From positions 451,139 through 482,939 of the forward strand of contig NW_027192203.1 in assembly GCF_041956535.1 (NCBI RefSeq): a stretch of 31,801 nucleotides of DNA, in the 5' to 3' direction. Made by a program: the position numbers and the translations under genes. This stretch comes from Calcarisporiella thermophila CBS 279.70 (taxonomy: Eukaryota > Calcarisporiellomycota). The notes under the pieces are model-generated. The model had not been told where the DNA came from. It made no database searches and was given only the letters and a program-made list of their open reading frames with translations. This document shows positions 21,041 to 31,801 of the stretch, one piece after another (position 1 is the stretch's first letter; each line of letters starts with the position of its first letter).

Positions 21041-21455
21041 CGCGTAGGTTACTTTCTCTTGATTTCTAATAAATTATTAACAGACGAAATAGTATATATT
21101 TTTTATATAAATATATATGCTATTGAAAAGATAAAAAATGGACGAAAAGAGGTTTGAGTAAAGGAGATTTTTTTTTCGTCGATTTCTTTGTCTTCTTACA
21201 GTTGCTTTTCCTTCGCCGGAGAACGGAAAATTTGTGTGACGTAGTCTCGCCTTCTAACCTAACCTTATTAAGGCGCTTTTTTCTACCTTTTATCGATAAT
21301 GCAAAAACCCCTCTCATCTCTTTTTGTGGCTCCTCTTTTCTCTTATTTTTATCATTCCTCTTTTCCTTCGCCATCTTCTACAGTTAATAATAATCCTTCG
21401 AGGGAAATATTCCACCTCACTCTTGTAAATATCTCTAATTATATACAATACAACT
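21041..21455. promoter_or_regulatory. Divergent promoter region between RAC1 and the 138-aa gene
   Basis: About 415 bases separate the start codons of two genes pointing away from each other, so both promoters must lie here. It contains T-runs and CT-rich tracts on the + strand (21160-21390). No defined operator was recognised. Confidence 0.5.
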
Positions 21456-21961
21456 ATGAGCATGCTTGATAATTCCCACTCCATCATCACTCCTGTCCCT
21501 AAACGACTTCTCTCGTGCAATTTCTGTGTGGATGGTAACTCGGAGCTTTACAAAGAGCCTGAGATTATCAGGTATGTGAATGCCTCAATATTCATCCTAC
21601 GCATTATTACTCGCTTCAACCTGAATTTCTAATACATATGTACTCCCTTTGTTTCATCAGAGAAAATTCGGATGATGACGTCTGGGATATTGCTAACCGT
21701 GAGTTTGCTGAGATAATGTCTCGCTCTTCTCTTTCTTCTGAGCCTGGCGATGAAGATCCCATCACCGAGCCTTTGCTCCAGCCTCAACGAGCTCACGGTT
21801 GCTCCTGGCGTATGAAAACGGAAGAAATTGCTCCAAATCATGTATTTTTGCACCATCTTACACCTCTACCCATCGCACCCTCTCCTATCCGTAGGGCAGA
21901 GAATCCTCTCCCCTTGAATCCTTCTTTCAGTTTCCTCTCTGCTCCATTGACTGCTCCCTAA
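21456..21961 (+). CDS. Unrecognised 138-aa protein, two exons
   Basis: ATG at 21456; exons 21456-21571 and 21661-21961 joined by an 89-nt GTATGT...CATCAG intron in phase, giving 138 aa. I do not recognise a family. The N-terminal part holds two close Cys (LLSCNFCVDG), the middle is acidic (ENSDDDVWD) and the C-terminal half is Pro/Leu-rich (PLPIAPSPIRR, PLPLNPSFSF) and probably disordered. There is no signal peptide or membrane helix. A canonical donor, a clean acceptor and an in-phase join make it likely to be a real gene. It could be a regulatory protein, but no function is proposed. It is transcribed away from RAC1. Confidence 0.5.
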
Positions 21962-22478
21962 GTCAGCCCAACTACTTATTTTGAGCATATGAAATGATAT
22001 CAATCTATTATCTTCTTATATTTTATATTAATTTTTTTTTTTGCTCCTATTTATATTATCATATATAGAAAAAAGAAGCTACTGCGAGTTTAGGCAGATG
22101 ATTTTTTTTTTTCGTTTTTGTATATTTATGAGTGTAAAAAGTTCCCTATACTCTTTTTTCTTGATCAGTTTTCCTTTCTAAAATGCAAATATTGTGTTTC
22201 CCTCCTCTCTTTTACTCAGCTCTTTTTATGATTTCTTACTCATTGCATTTCCGTTTTATGCTGCCCTATATATTCATATATAGGTTTTAATGCGCCTTTC
22301 TATTTTCGAAATTATTATAATTATTTTATATAAATTCTATTGGTTTTTCATCGATATATATATATCATTTTCTTTGCAGGCCTGGAAGGAAAAAAAAATG
22401 CTCAGATTTATTCCACTAAGAATGAGTCAGCAGTACGGAATCATTAATATGTACACGACGCCAGTAATCAAGGACAAC
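21962..22478. other. Convergent gap, AT-rich
   Basis: Lies between the stop codons of the 138-aa gene and the She4-like gene. It has many T-runs and TATATA stretches. An acceptor-like TTTGCAG near 22374-22380 has no matching exon that I can support. Confidence 0.45.
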
Positions 22479-24398
22479 TTAGGTAGACAATACCCCGCTG
22501 TTATGAATTGCCTTCACTGCTTCTAGTGCACAACGCACTATGGGCTCAACTCGCGATTTGCGCGCCAGCTGTGCAAGTTTTTCCACTATCCCCGCCTTCA
22601 CCATTTTTTCAGCTATCTCTTTATTATCGCAGGAGGCCATATTCTTTAAACATTCTGCTCCCCGATGCTGCGCTTCAGGAGATTCCTCCTCCACCAAAGC
22701 AGAGAGTACTTCGAACCCTCGTTTATTGTCGGCTATTAACTTGCACACCTCAGGAGCATTGGACAGAATGGCTAGCGCACCGGATGCTGCCCGACGTGTT
22801 TCGAAATCCTCTACATCCGAGAGAGCAAGGAGAAGATGAATACGGTTGGCGTTCACATAGCGTGCGAAAACTGCCTCACAAAACATTAAGTTGCAAAGGC
22901 ACTCAGTGGCTGCCCTCCTAATCAGCGTATTATCCGAGATTTGAAGTTGTTCAATATGCCCAATAGCTTCAAGTTGCACTACCCTTTCGCGTGCAGCATC
23001 GTCGACAGAGCACAGGTTGGTTAAGGCCATCAAACCTTCGAACTGGCGTAATCCGTCTTCTCCCTTTAGCAGCTCGATGAAAGGACGCACCATGTCGCTA
23101 ATATTGCCTTGCCGAAAAGCAAGGCGTGGGTCGGTTGTAATCGTAATTTTGGCAAGCGCGTGGGCAGCGTATTGCTGTCCCTCCTTTGTGTTTCCCTGAA
23201 GAAGGGAAATAAGTGCCCGTATTCCTCCTTGCTGAATAATCTGCCCACGTTCTGATTGCGGGGTGGAGATGTGAAGTAATGCAAGGGCCACCATTTGCTT
23301 TACATTCTGGCTCGTACTTTTTGCAAGCTGTACCAGTGCTGTGATTCCACCCAATTTTGTTACCTGCGCTATGCGCTTTTCAACATTCACGTCTTCTTCT
23401 CTACTATCAGTGTCCGTATCATTGGCTTTATCTGTTTTTCCTTCTTTTTGCCGTTGCTTCATTGCAACCATTCTGCTAAGCTTCTGCATTTGTTGCTGCT
23501 CCTCCGTCAATCTTGGGCGATATGCTACCAAATTCTGAATAATTATTGCCACTCCATACTGTAGCGGGCCGTTCTGCTCGTCGCCTGAACCTAAGGCCTT
23601 CTTTGCTAGGTTAAATATTGCCTTCAAAAGCGCCTCGTCCTGTACTAGTTTTTCTTTCACATCTGGCTGAAGACTTGAATAGGATAGGCCTTCGATAGCA
23701 TTAAGTAGAGTTGATGCTGAAGAATCTGATATGATCATCTCACGGAACATGGCAAGGAACTCGGTATCATCATTCCTATCAGATACTTCATTTATTGTAC
23801 TCTCTCCCCCTTGGTTTTGTGGGTTCATTCTTACTTTTATCGATGCTATTGCGGCAGCAGAGCGGAGTCGTGGATCAGCGCTTTTTTGTTTCATCACAAT
23901 GTCAAGGTAGTTTGAACAGTACGTATAAATGGTGGCACGACATTTTTGACTCGAACAGGCCTCAGCTATTAACTCACTGATCACCACCTGGAGTTCGGTG
24001 GGTTCATCCTCTAAACCATCCATTAGTTCCTGTAAAAACCCCTCTTTCATTAAGATGCTCTCTCCAACATCTCCACGCGTCCGAAAAATGACCAAATGGC
24101 ATGCAGCAGCTAGTTTGCGATCATGAAGCTTTGTGGATGCAGAAAGTCGCGTAATTATTGATTCGACACGGGTCGTAGGCGCTGTAGCAGACTCGAGGCA
24201 TTTACTGATGACCAGAAACGATAGTGTATCTTTGAAATTCGAAGTGTTAGAGGAATACGGAATAAGTAATCTTTCGCCTGCTTGCAAAAGGACATCCTCA
24301 AAAGCAGACGAAGAAAGGAATTCGTCACTTTCAGAAGGATCTTGTGTTAATCGACGAAGGATATCTTCAAGGTTACTGTCCGCTAACACAACTGCCAT
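22479..24398 (-). CDS. UNC-45/She4/Rng3-type myosin chaperone
   Basis: A single exon of 639 aa. The family folds and stabilises myosin motor domains; fungal members serve class I, II and V myosins in actin-based transport, endocytosis and cytokinesis. The protein is an all-helical armadillo array. The central to C-terminal part has the family signature: LLKGEDGLRQFEGLMALTNL, then TLIRRAATECLCNLMF, ETRRAASGALAILS and QHRGAECLKNMAS. A charged, probably flexible segment (about residues 315-345, KQRQKEGKTDKAND) separates the N-terminal helices from the armadillo repeats. No TPR domain is present, as in yeast She4 and unlike animal UNC-45. It is somewhat shorter than yeast She4 (about 790 aa), mainly in the N-terminal part. 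Alternatives such as vacuolar Vac8 or importin alpha lack the QFE.LMALTNL signature. It is head to head with SEC10. Confidence 0.85.
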   Translation of the reverse strand: MAVVLADSNLEDILRRLTQDPSESDEFLSSSAFEDVLLQAGERLLIPYSSNTSNFKDTLSFLVISKCLESATAPTTRVESIITRLSASTKLHDRKLAAACHLVIFRTRGDVGESILMKEGFLQELMDGLEDEPTELQVVISELIAEACSSQKCRATIYTYCSNYLDIVMKQKSADPRLRSAAAIASIKVRMNPQNQGGESTINEVSDRNDDTEFLAMFREMIISDSSASTLLNAIEGLSYSSLQPDVKEKLVQDEALLKAIFNLAKKALGSGDEQNGPLQYGVAIIIQNLVAYRPRLTEEQQQMQKLSRMVAMKQRQKEGKTDKANDTDTDSREEDVNVEKRIAQVTKLGGITALVQLAKSTSQNVKQMVALALLHISTPQSERGQIIQQGGIRALISLLQGNTKEGQQYAAHALAKITITTDPRLAFRQGNISDMVRPFIELLKGEDGLRQFEGLMALTNLCSVDDAARERVVQLEAIGHIEQLQISDNTLIRRAATECLCNLMFCEAVFARYVNANRIHLLLALSDVEDFETRRAASGALAILSNAPEVCKLIADNKRGFEVLSALVEEESPEAQHRGAECLKNMASCDNKEIAEKMVKAGIVEKLAQLARKSRVEPIVRCALEAVKAIHNSGVLST

Positions 24399-24586
24399 TA
24401 TGGTAAAAAACGTAATATCTTGTACTAGAAGGGCAATTCAAATATATAAGAAATTAAACGTCACATAATTGAGAACAAGATAGTTGGTTTTTAATGTATT
24501 CACGCACATCCATCATTATAGTGGGAAAATATAATTAGGGAAAGAGACTGTGTACCTAAGCTTTATACACTGTTAAGCTTGTTGCC
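24399..24586. promoter_or_regulatory. 188-bp bidirectional promoter, She4-like / SEC10
   Basis: Only 188 bases separate the two divergent start codons, so the two genes must share this promoter. No known binding site stood out. Confidence 0.55.
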
Positions 24587-27500
24587 ATGTCTCGCGATCG
24601 ATTTCCGACAACTCCTAATCTCTATGAATTAAATCCAGAAGTACAAGATCTACTTTCCATCGATGAATTCAAGGTAAGAATCATCAAGTAGTAACCTTGC
24701 TTCCTCAATTGCCACAGTTACTCTGGATTATTTAATTCTAATCCTCCTGACTAGAAAAAAGATTTTACGACCAAGGAATTTATTGAAAATTTATCAAGTG
24801 CTATTTTGAGTGGTTCCGATGGCGAAAAGAGAGGTAAATGAATAGCGCATATTTAGTATTGAATGACACATCAGTTTATATGTAATAATTCTCATATGCA
24901 TAGCATTCGATCCAAAGCCCCTAATTCGAACTTTCGAAGCTGCAGTCAATCGTCTGGAGAGCTTGCGTGTTCATGTCCGTGACAAGTGTGATGAGATTGA
25001 AGGGAGCGCACAACTAGCTGAGACTTCTCATAAAAAACGACTTGGGGAACTCAACTCGCTTTTTCAGGACGTGTATCGTTCCTTTGAGAATCTCGAAACA
25101 CGTATCAATGAGGTGGGGAAAACGGCAATCCGCATTGGAGAACAACTTGAAACCTTGGATAAGCAGAGGACAAGAGCCTCAGAAGCACGAGAGGTGTTAG
25201 AGTACTATACTGATTTCATGCGAGGAGGGTCGAAAAGATTGGAACAGTTGCGAATGGGAAGTGGGCCGGATGGTCAGCGCAAGGCAGCTATAATTGCTAG
25301 GAGATTAAATGTTATTTCGAAAGATGTCGGGGCCGATGGCAAAGTACATTATTTTTCGACAAATTACTTCCTATCTATGTTTTCTCAATACTGTATGCAA
25401 ATTAACGAATCATTTAGACAAAATCTGCTATCGAGAAATTCTGCGAAGTGTTAGAGAAGGATCTGCTGGAGGACTTTGATCGAGCTTATCGTCGCGGAGA
25501 TGCTAAGATTATGGCTGTAAGTTTAAGTGAATATCCTGATGGGTTTTAATTTATTGCGCTGATACTAGTCTATTCAATAGCACTGTGCGAGAACACTACA
25601 AGAATTTAATGGAGGTCGCTCATGTATACAAATTTATGTGAATCAGCACGAGTTTTTTATGTCAAATGCTGTGCTTTACAAAGCAAATTCCGATCTACCG
25701 CCAAAATTGTAAATTCAAATTAGCATCCTTCATTAATATTTATTTTATCTGAATCTATTAATTCATTAGTGTTCAAGGACTTGAATCCCCTTCGATGGAG
25801 CTGCCTCCTCCCGACGATGGCCTCGTCACACTTTATGATACTGTTCATAGGACAATCTGTCGGGAAGCAGATATTATTGTTGCGGTATTTCCTCGACCGG
25901 CCCAAGTAATGAGCGTATTTCTACAACGCATATTTGCCCAACCAATTCAAAGCTATCTCGAGAGCTTACTCAAACATGCTGAATCGCATTCGCTCCTCGC
26001 CTATCTTCGTACTCTAGCAGCCGCGCATGCTAGCACGAAAGCTCTCATTCAGAACCTAAGTTCTCTTGATACTCTTGTTAAAGTAACTGATATCACCTCA
26101 ACATCGGCTGAAGTATCTTCATCAGGCCCTAGACTAGGAGACGGTAGCTCGTCCGCCCCTCTTTCTACTACTCTTTTACGGTGTAAGGAAGATCTTTTCG
26201 TCCCTTACACTGAGGGTGACAACTATTTGAACAAGGAGCGTGGATCTCTATCTGGACTCTTTGAAAATCTCTTGGCCAAATTTTTCTCGGCACAAGCGCA
26301 GCGAAAACTGAAAACCAAAACGGGCGGTATGTTTGCTCGTACTTTTAACCAGATTTCATCGACTGCTTCCCCAAACAAATCGGATACTGAAATGCAATCA
26401 CCTGTGAACGGAGCGACTAATGGAAGCTCGATTTCAGACGAAGAGGAGGCAGGATTGCCTTCCACAGAGATCATCTTGCACATTCTTAACATACACGCGG
26501 AAGCAGTGGCTCGATCCATTGAGCTCACGTCCGAAAGCGATCAGCCGCGAGTTGCTGGGCTACTTTTTAAGACACTATTGGAGTATGCAGTCACGCGCTA
26601 TGTAGAGGCCGCGCTTGACGGCGCATTGGATGAGTTGGCTGCGCTAGACACGAAGACAGAGCCCGAATTTAGAGGAATGCTGGTTGTGAATAGAACCAAC
26701 GATGTTTTGCGCCTATTACAGAGCCACTTTAAGGCAGCCATTGTAAATAGGCCATTCTGTTTTTTTCCTATTTTTCTTCGGTATTTTATATTCACGTTCT
26801 CTTTGCATTACCTTAGTTACCCCTGGTGATCGCATCTCCGATTACGCATCGCGAGGTAGTAAAAGATAAGAACGAGTTGATGTCGAAGATTGAAGACAAA
26901 GCAAATCAGGTGGTGCAAAAGACCATCGATGGTCGGTAGCGATTATTGGCCCGCCGCTCTCTCGCATCTACTGACTCTTTTGCATATGTTCTTTAGCTAT
27001 TACTGCTCATCTAAGCTTTTTGCTATCAAAGCAAAAGAAAAACGATTTCCGACCAAAAGACGAGGATGCTTTGATTATGAGCTTAGCTACCCAGGTGATT
27101 TTTTTACAGTCTCTATTGTTCTTATAGTATTCAATATGCTGATCAATAGTCCATTCCATTAACAGCCGTGCACTAATTGCGTCGAGTTTCTTAAAAAGAT
27201 TCATAGCAACATTACACAGTGCCTTGAGGGAAAGAATCTTGAGGCATTTTTCCTGGAAGTTGGAATAAGCTTTCATAGGTAGGTGGTGCTCAATCTTCTT
27301 GGAATGGCTTCTACGTGTTCTATTGGATTTCGAGCTAATGCTCATTTCTTCTTAGTATTTTGCTGGAGCATTTGAAGAAGTTTTACGTGAGTGCCGCGGG
27401 CGGTCTAATACTTACAAAGTGATGCTCACTGCGTTTATTTTTTTCACCCTGTATATTAATTATCTAATCTTCTTATTATTTGTAGAGATATCGTAAAATA

Positions 27501-27864
27501 CCAGGAAGTTATACATGTGTTCAAGCTTGCCCAACTAAATGAGCGCTTTGAAATGCTTCGCCAACTGGGTAACCTCTTTATCGTTCGGCCTGAGATTCTC
27601 AAATCCATCCTTTCTGAAGGATACCTGGCTCGTATTGATCAGCAGCTTCTCTATCCATACCTCGAAATGCGCGTTGATTATAAGAGCGCAAAGATCGACC
27701 ACCTCATTGGAATAGTGAATGGGAATACATCTACGAGTGGTGCTACAAGTGACTTGGACATCCTAGGCAAAAGGCTTTCCAAATTGGCGTTAGAGGACGG
27801 AGTAAAAGACGCTTTGTCAAAATACTCCACAAAGATGACCGCGTATTATTCAGCATTTAGATGA
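24587..27864 (+). CDS. SEC10: SEC10, exocyst complex subunit
   Basis: Eleven exons: 24587-24673, 24755-24833, 24904-25343, 25418-25516, 25581-25708, 25770-26742, 26817-26931, 26997-27094, 27166-27278, 27356-27418 and 27486-27864. The total is 2574 nt, 857 aa; yeast Sec10 is 871 aa. The exocyst tethers secretory vesicles at the plasma membrane at sites of growth. Matches to EXOC5/Sec10 are the N-terminal AFDPKPLIRTFE coiled coil, LETRINEVGKTAIRIGEQLE, AREVLEYYTDFM, the FLQRIFAQPIQSYLE helix, LSKQKKNDFRPKDED, PCTNCVEFLKKI, LEVGISFHS/ILLEHLKKF and the C-terminal ERFEMLRQLGNLFIV. An insert of about 35 residues with Ser/Asn-rich sequence lies around 26340-26460. All joins keep phase. The introns after 26931 and after 27418 use weaker donors (GTCGGT, GTGATG) and could be shifted slightly. 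Confidence 0.9.
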
Positions 27865-28068
27865 AGTGAAACACTGGTTTTTCTTTTCCCTTTTACGTTG
27901 TCCTCTTTTTTTTTGTATATTTTTTAATTATTGTTTTGCTTATCCGATTAAATTCCAAGCTCTGTGATTTTCACTATTATTGCGGAGTTATTTAATATCT
28001 TCTTTATCACGTATATTAAAATCGATTAAAATTTTGAAAGGCTAACCTTAGATGAAGGGGTATTGAGA

Positions 28069-31000
28069 ATGTGCGTTCTCACGCTAGCACAAGCAAAAAG
28101 GGGCCTTCGCTCCATTTGCAGGGTCCGGTACATCTTTGTCATGCTTACTGCTATAGTCATTCTTCTTCTAGTCTCCAATCCGTCTTTAGGGGCGTTTTCT
28201 TCGCTAATCTCTTCATCCCGAAATGAGATCCCAATGTTCCGTTCCCAGGGAGCCTGTCCAGCTTCGGCAGAGGCTGGAGATTGCGGGTATTTTGGAATAA
28301 CACAAGAAGAGTGTTTGGCACGGCAGTGTTGCTGGCAGCCCACAGATCGCGATGGCGCCCCTTGGTGTCTATATAGGAAGGATATGAAATATACGTGTGC
28401 GGTGACAGAGGCAGGGAGAGAAGACTGCGGGTGGTTTGGAATTAAAAAAGATGAATGTGAAAGGCGTAATTGTTGCTGGCAAGAATCCGGTATTTATCTC
28501 CCCTCTCCGCTGTGTTTGCTATTCTATTTCAAAGGCTTATTCATATGAATCTATTGAAAATTAAAACAGATATTAAAGGGGCAAACTACTGCTATTTCCG
28601 TAAAGCTCCCTGTCCTGGATATCAGCTCTCATCACCAAAGCAGAACGGCCGGGAAATGAGTGCTAGTCTCACCCTCTCCGGCGAATGTGGTCGCTATGGG
28701 CCGGATCTTCCAAAGTTGCAGCTTAAGGTCACCCACGAGACGCCCTCTCGCTTGCATGTCAAGATTTATGCAGAAGGTCGCTACGAGATCCCTGATTCTC
28801 TCTTGCCACCCCCTTCCAACCAGCCATTCGACAGTGATCCTCTTTACGATTTCACACATGAGTCGAACCCATTTTCTTTCCGAGTACTGCGCAAGAGTAC
28901 TGGAGAGGAGCTACTAAACACTAAGGTGAAGGGGATGGATTCTCTAGTATTTGAGGAAGAATACTTGGAAATCTCTAGCATTCTGCCTAAAGAGGCGCAT
29001 ATCTACGGCTTGGGTGAGGTAGTCCATGCATTCCGTAGGGATCCTAAACAAACGTTGCAGACGATGTGGGCGCGAGATGCTGCTACGCCCATCGACGAAA
29101 ATGTCTACGGGAGCCATCCGTTTTACATGGAGGTTCGTAATGGGACTGCGCATGGTGTTTTCTTGCGGAATAGTAATGGGATGGATGTAATTCTAAATCC
29201 CGGGAAGATAACTTATAAAGTTCTCGGCGGAGTATTAGACTTTTATATCTTAATGGGACCAACCCCTACAGACGTTATCCAGCAATACACTGAAGTGGTC
29301 GGTCGTCCCGCAATGCCCCCACTCTGGTCGCTCGGTTTCCATCAGTGTCGCTACGGATTTAAAAATATAGAGGAGGTGGCTACTGTGGTTCGTAGATTCC
29401 GAGAAGAGAAAATCCCCCTAGACACGATTTGGATGGACATAGACTATATGGAGGGTTGGAAAGATTTTACTTTAGACCCTGTTAACTTCACCGAGGGGAA
29501 AGTGCGTGCGTTTACTCAAGAGTTACAAAAGAATGATCAGCATATGGTGATTATCCTCGATCCGGGAATCAAGATTGAACGAGGACATTTACCTTACGAT
29601 GAAGGAGTGCAACTTGATATATTCTTAAAAAATGAAAAAGGAAAAAATATCGTTGGGAACGTCTGGCCAGGATACACCCTTTTCCCCGACTTTTTGAATC
29701 CAAAGACTTCAGAATGGTGGGAAAGACATATCCGTGATTTTTCAAAGAGGGTAGAATTTGATGGACTCTGGATTGATATGAACGAGGTTGCGTCTTGGTG
29801 CGATGGCGAGTGCAACGTCACTGAAACGGAGGTGCTAGCGGGCAAAGCTCGTGCACCAATTCATTACAAAAGGAAACTCCAAGCCGACTCTGCATCTTCT
29901 CCTCCATATCGTATCAATAACGCAGGTAAACGAGCATCTCTCGACCAAAAGACTGTCTCTGTGAAAGCCGTGCACGCCAATGGCCTGAAAGAATACAATG
30001 TCCATAATCTCTACGGCCACAGTGAGGCGATTGCGACCGATCGTGCATTACGCAATGTTTTCAAAGGGAAGCGCCCGTTCATATTGACAAGGTCTACATT
30101 TGCTGGGACAGGATCGTATGCTGCCCACTGGTCGGGTGACAACTGGTCACAATGGTTACACCTCTATCTGTCGATACCTGCAATACTGAACTTTCAACTT
30201 TTTGGCATACCTCTGACTGGTATGTGCATTTTCTGCTTTTTTTTTCCTATATTCTATTGAAATGCTTCTCATTAATTATATGCTTTATCCTATTACCATC
30301 GTTTAGGTACCGATATATGCGGTAAGTATAGTTGGATTTGCTATGTATGATTGATTCCACTCACCAACTATCCTATTGCAGGTTTTATCGGAGAGGTTAC
30401 CGAAGAGCTGTGCCTTCGCTGGATGCAACTTGGCGCATTCTTCCCTTTCTCTCGGAATCACAATGCAATTAATGAACCTGATCAATGTACATCAATTTTT
30501 TTTCGATACGAAAATACTCAAACTAATATAATTATTGTTCATAGATCCTTATGTTTGGCCATCAGTTGCAAAAGCATCTCGAGGTACGTTTAGAATTTGT
30601 TTAGTCAAGTAATTGCATGTATTAACTGATTTCTTTTCATTAATAGAGGCCCTTCTTATTCGATATTCTATGCTTCCCTATATATACACCCTCTTTTATG
30701 ATGCTCACACTCTTGGCGCTACTGTCTGGCGTCCGCTGTTTTTCGAATTCCCTAATGAATCAGAAACCCTTATGATAGATCGACAGGTAATGCTGGGCGA
30801 TGCAATACTTATCTCTCCGGCTCTTGATGCCGGGGCCCGAAGTGTAAGCGCCTATTTCCCTCGAGGCATGTGGTATGATTTCCATACCCGCACACTGGAG
30901 ATAGAGGAACGTGACTCTGGATCATATCATAAAATCAAAGCACCTCTTGAAAAGATACCTCTTCATATACGTGGAGGTAGAATCGTGCCTTTACAGCATC

Positions 31001-31386
31001 CGGAAATGACGACTGCGGCAACGAGGAGAAATGAGTTCATTCTTCTCATTGCTCCTGATTCGCAAATCGCAGCAACTGGTCGGGTATATCTGGACGATGG
31101 ACAGAGTGAGAAAATAGAGGACAATTATTCAGATATAAAATTCCAGTACAGTGATGCTCGACTATCGGGTAATGGTAAATATGGCTACCAACGACGTGAG
31201 GGTACAGATAAGATTGGCGAGATTGTAGTGTTTGGGGTGAAAGGACACAAGGGGGTTAAGGACATTCAATTGAACTCGAAGTTGGTAAATGGGGCGACGG
31301 TGGATATCAAAGATGGAACAGCCGTATTCAAGGGTCTTTCGATACCACTCACCAAAGAGTTTGTCTTAAGTTGGAAGTGGGAATGA
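28069..31386 (+). CDS. GH31 alpha-glucosidase, type II membrane-anchored, two trefoil domains
   Basis: Six exons: 28069-28489, 28579-30219, 30307-30321, 30382-30486, 30545-30583 and 30647-31386. The total is 2961 nt, 986 aa. It should remove terminal glucose from maltose-type alpha-glucosides at the cell surface or in the secretory path. The ATG at 28069 is followed by basic residues and a signal-anchor helix (about 21-35). Two tandem P-type (trefoil) domains follow, C63-C100 and C110-C145, each with CG(Y/W)FGI and CCW. The catalytic barrel shows [19 protein letters not shown] (nucleophile D540), [12 protein letters not shown] (acid/base D661), GTDICGF and SRNHN; the C-terminal beta domain holds GGRIVP and DDG. 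This is the layout of one half of sucrase-isomaltase or maltase-glucoamylase but with an extra trefoil. Exon 3 is only 15 nt and exon 5 only 39 nt; both are fixed by GTDICG and [12 protein letters not shown]. Confidence 0.93.
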
Positions 31387-31801
31387 TGTGGCATTATATT
31401 TATAATCTAATGAGGCTCGGATATTCTTTGCAAAAAAAGCGCCCCCAGGACCTTTTTTAATACCGCTAGATAAATTAAGAGGTGGAGGTCAGCATCTGCA
31501 AATTTTAACTCTTTAGGTTTTCTTTTCTTTAACCAATAGAATGAGTTCTTTCTATGGAAATTGACTTGGTGTGAGAATCATGAGTTAAAAGAAAATTACC
31601 CCTTAAAATTCAAAACTGTAGTACACCATTAATACAGGGATATTTCAAACTATTTTAAATTGAATAACTCTCATTTTGTCTCCATTAAAAACTTAATGTG
31701 TATAAATAAATGGTTTTCTCTATTATAAGCAAAAATTTGATGAGAAATGTTAAGATTTATGCACATGCTAGATGCTTTGGCACAATTAATACATCAACTT
31801 T
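31387..31801. other. AT-rich right edge after the glucosidase
   Basis: 3' flank without a recognised gene. An AATAAA lies at 31705-31710, about 320 bases after the stop, possibly too far to serve the glucosidase. Confidence 0.4.

Overview
The window is nuclear DNA from a fungus. The genes are broken by many short introns (about 50-175 nt, GT...AG, two probable GC...AG). Their products are conserved eukaryotic proteins: ZW10, SEC10, RAC1, SKP1, an UNC-45/She4-type myosin chaperone without TPR repeats, a NIPA transporter with a long fungal-style tail and a GPR1/FUN34/YaaH acetate transporter. An acetate kinase, a GH31 glucosidase carrying trefoil domains and DIRS-type retroelement remnants argue against Ascomycota. 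I infer an early-diverging lineage (zoosporic or Mucoromycota-like) but cannot name the genus. Exon joins were worked out by hand from splice sites, reading phase and family alignment from memory. Every model given as complete closes in frame.

The left third (1-9.1 kb) is accessory and repeat-rich. It holds three related copies of a P-loop NTPase plus restriction-endonuclease-fold gene, resembling fungal Crinkler (CR) effector-type proteins. Copy 1 (+) enters from the left edge and is open. Copy 2 (-) is nearly full length but has four in-frame stops. Copy 3 (+) is a short 3' fragment with a frameshift. After them come a possible Ty3-like scrap near 6.4-6.6 kb and two diverged DIRS-type reverse transcriptase fragments facing each other (7.4-8.7 kb).

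The right two thirds (9.1-31.4 kb) are a dense housekeeping region. In order: ZW10 (+), NIPA-like Mg transporter (+), acetate transporter (-), a possible tiny one-TM protein (-), SKP1 (-), acetate kinase (-), RAC1 (-), an unrecognised 138-aa protein (+), She4/Rng3-like chaperone (-), SEC10 (+) and a membrane-anchored trefoil GH31 alpha-glucosidase (+).

Two functional themes stand out. Acetate transporter and acetate kinase lie about 2 kb apart on the same strand, separated by SKP1 and possibly the tiny gene. RAC1, the myosin chaperone and the exocyst subunit SEC10, all used in polarised growth, lie within about 8 kb, and the last two share a 188-bp head-to-head promoter. Neither grouping is proof of co-function. 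I found no tRNA, rRNA or CRISPR array.
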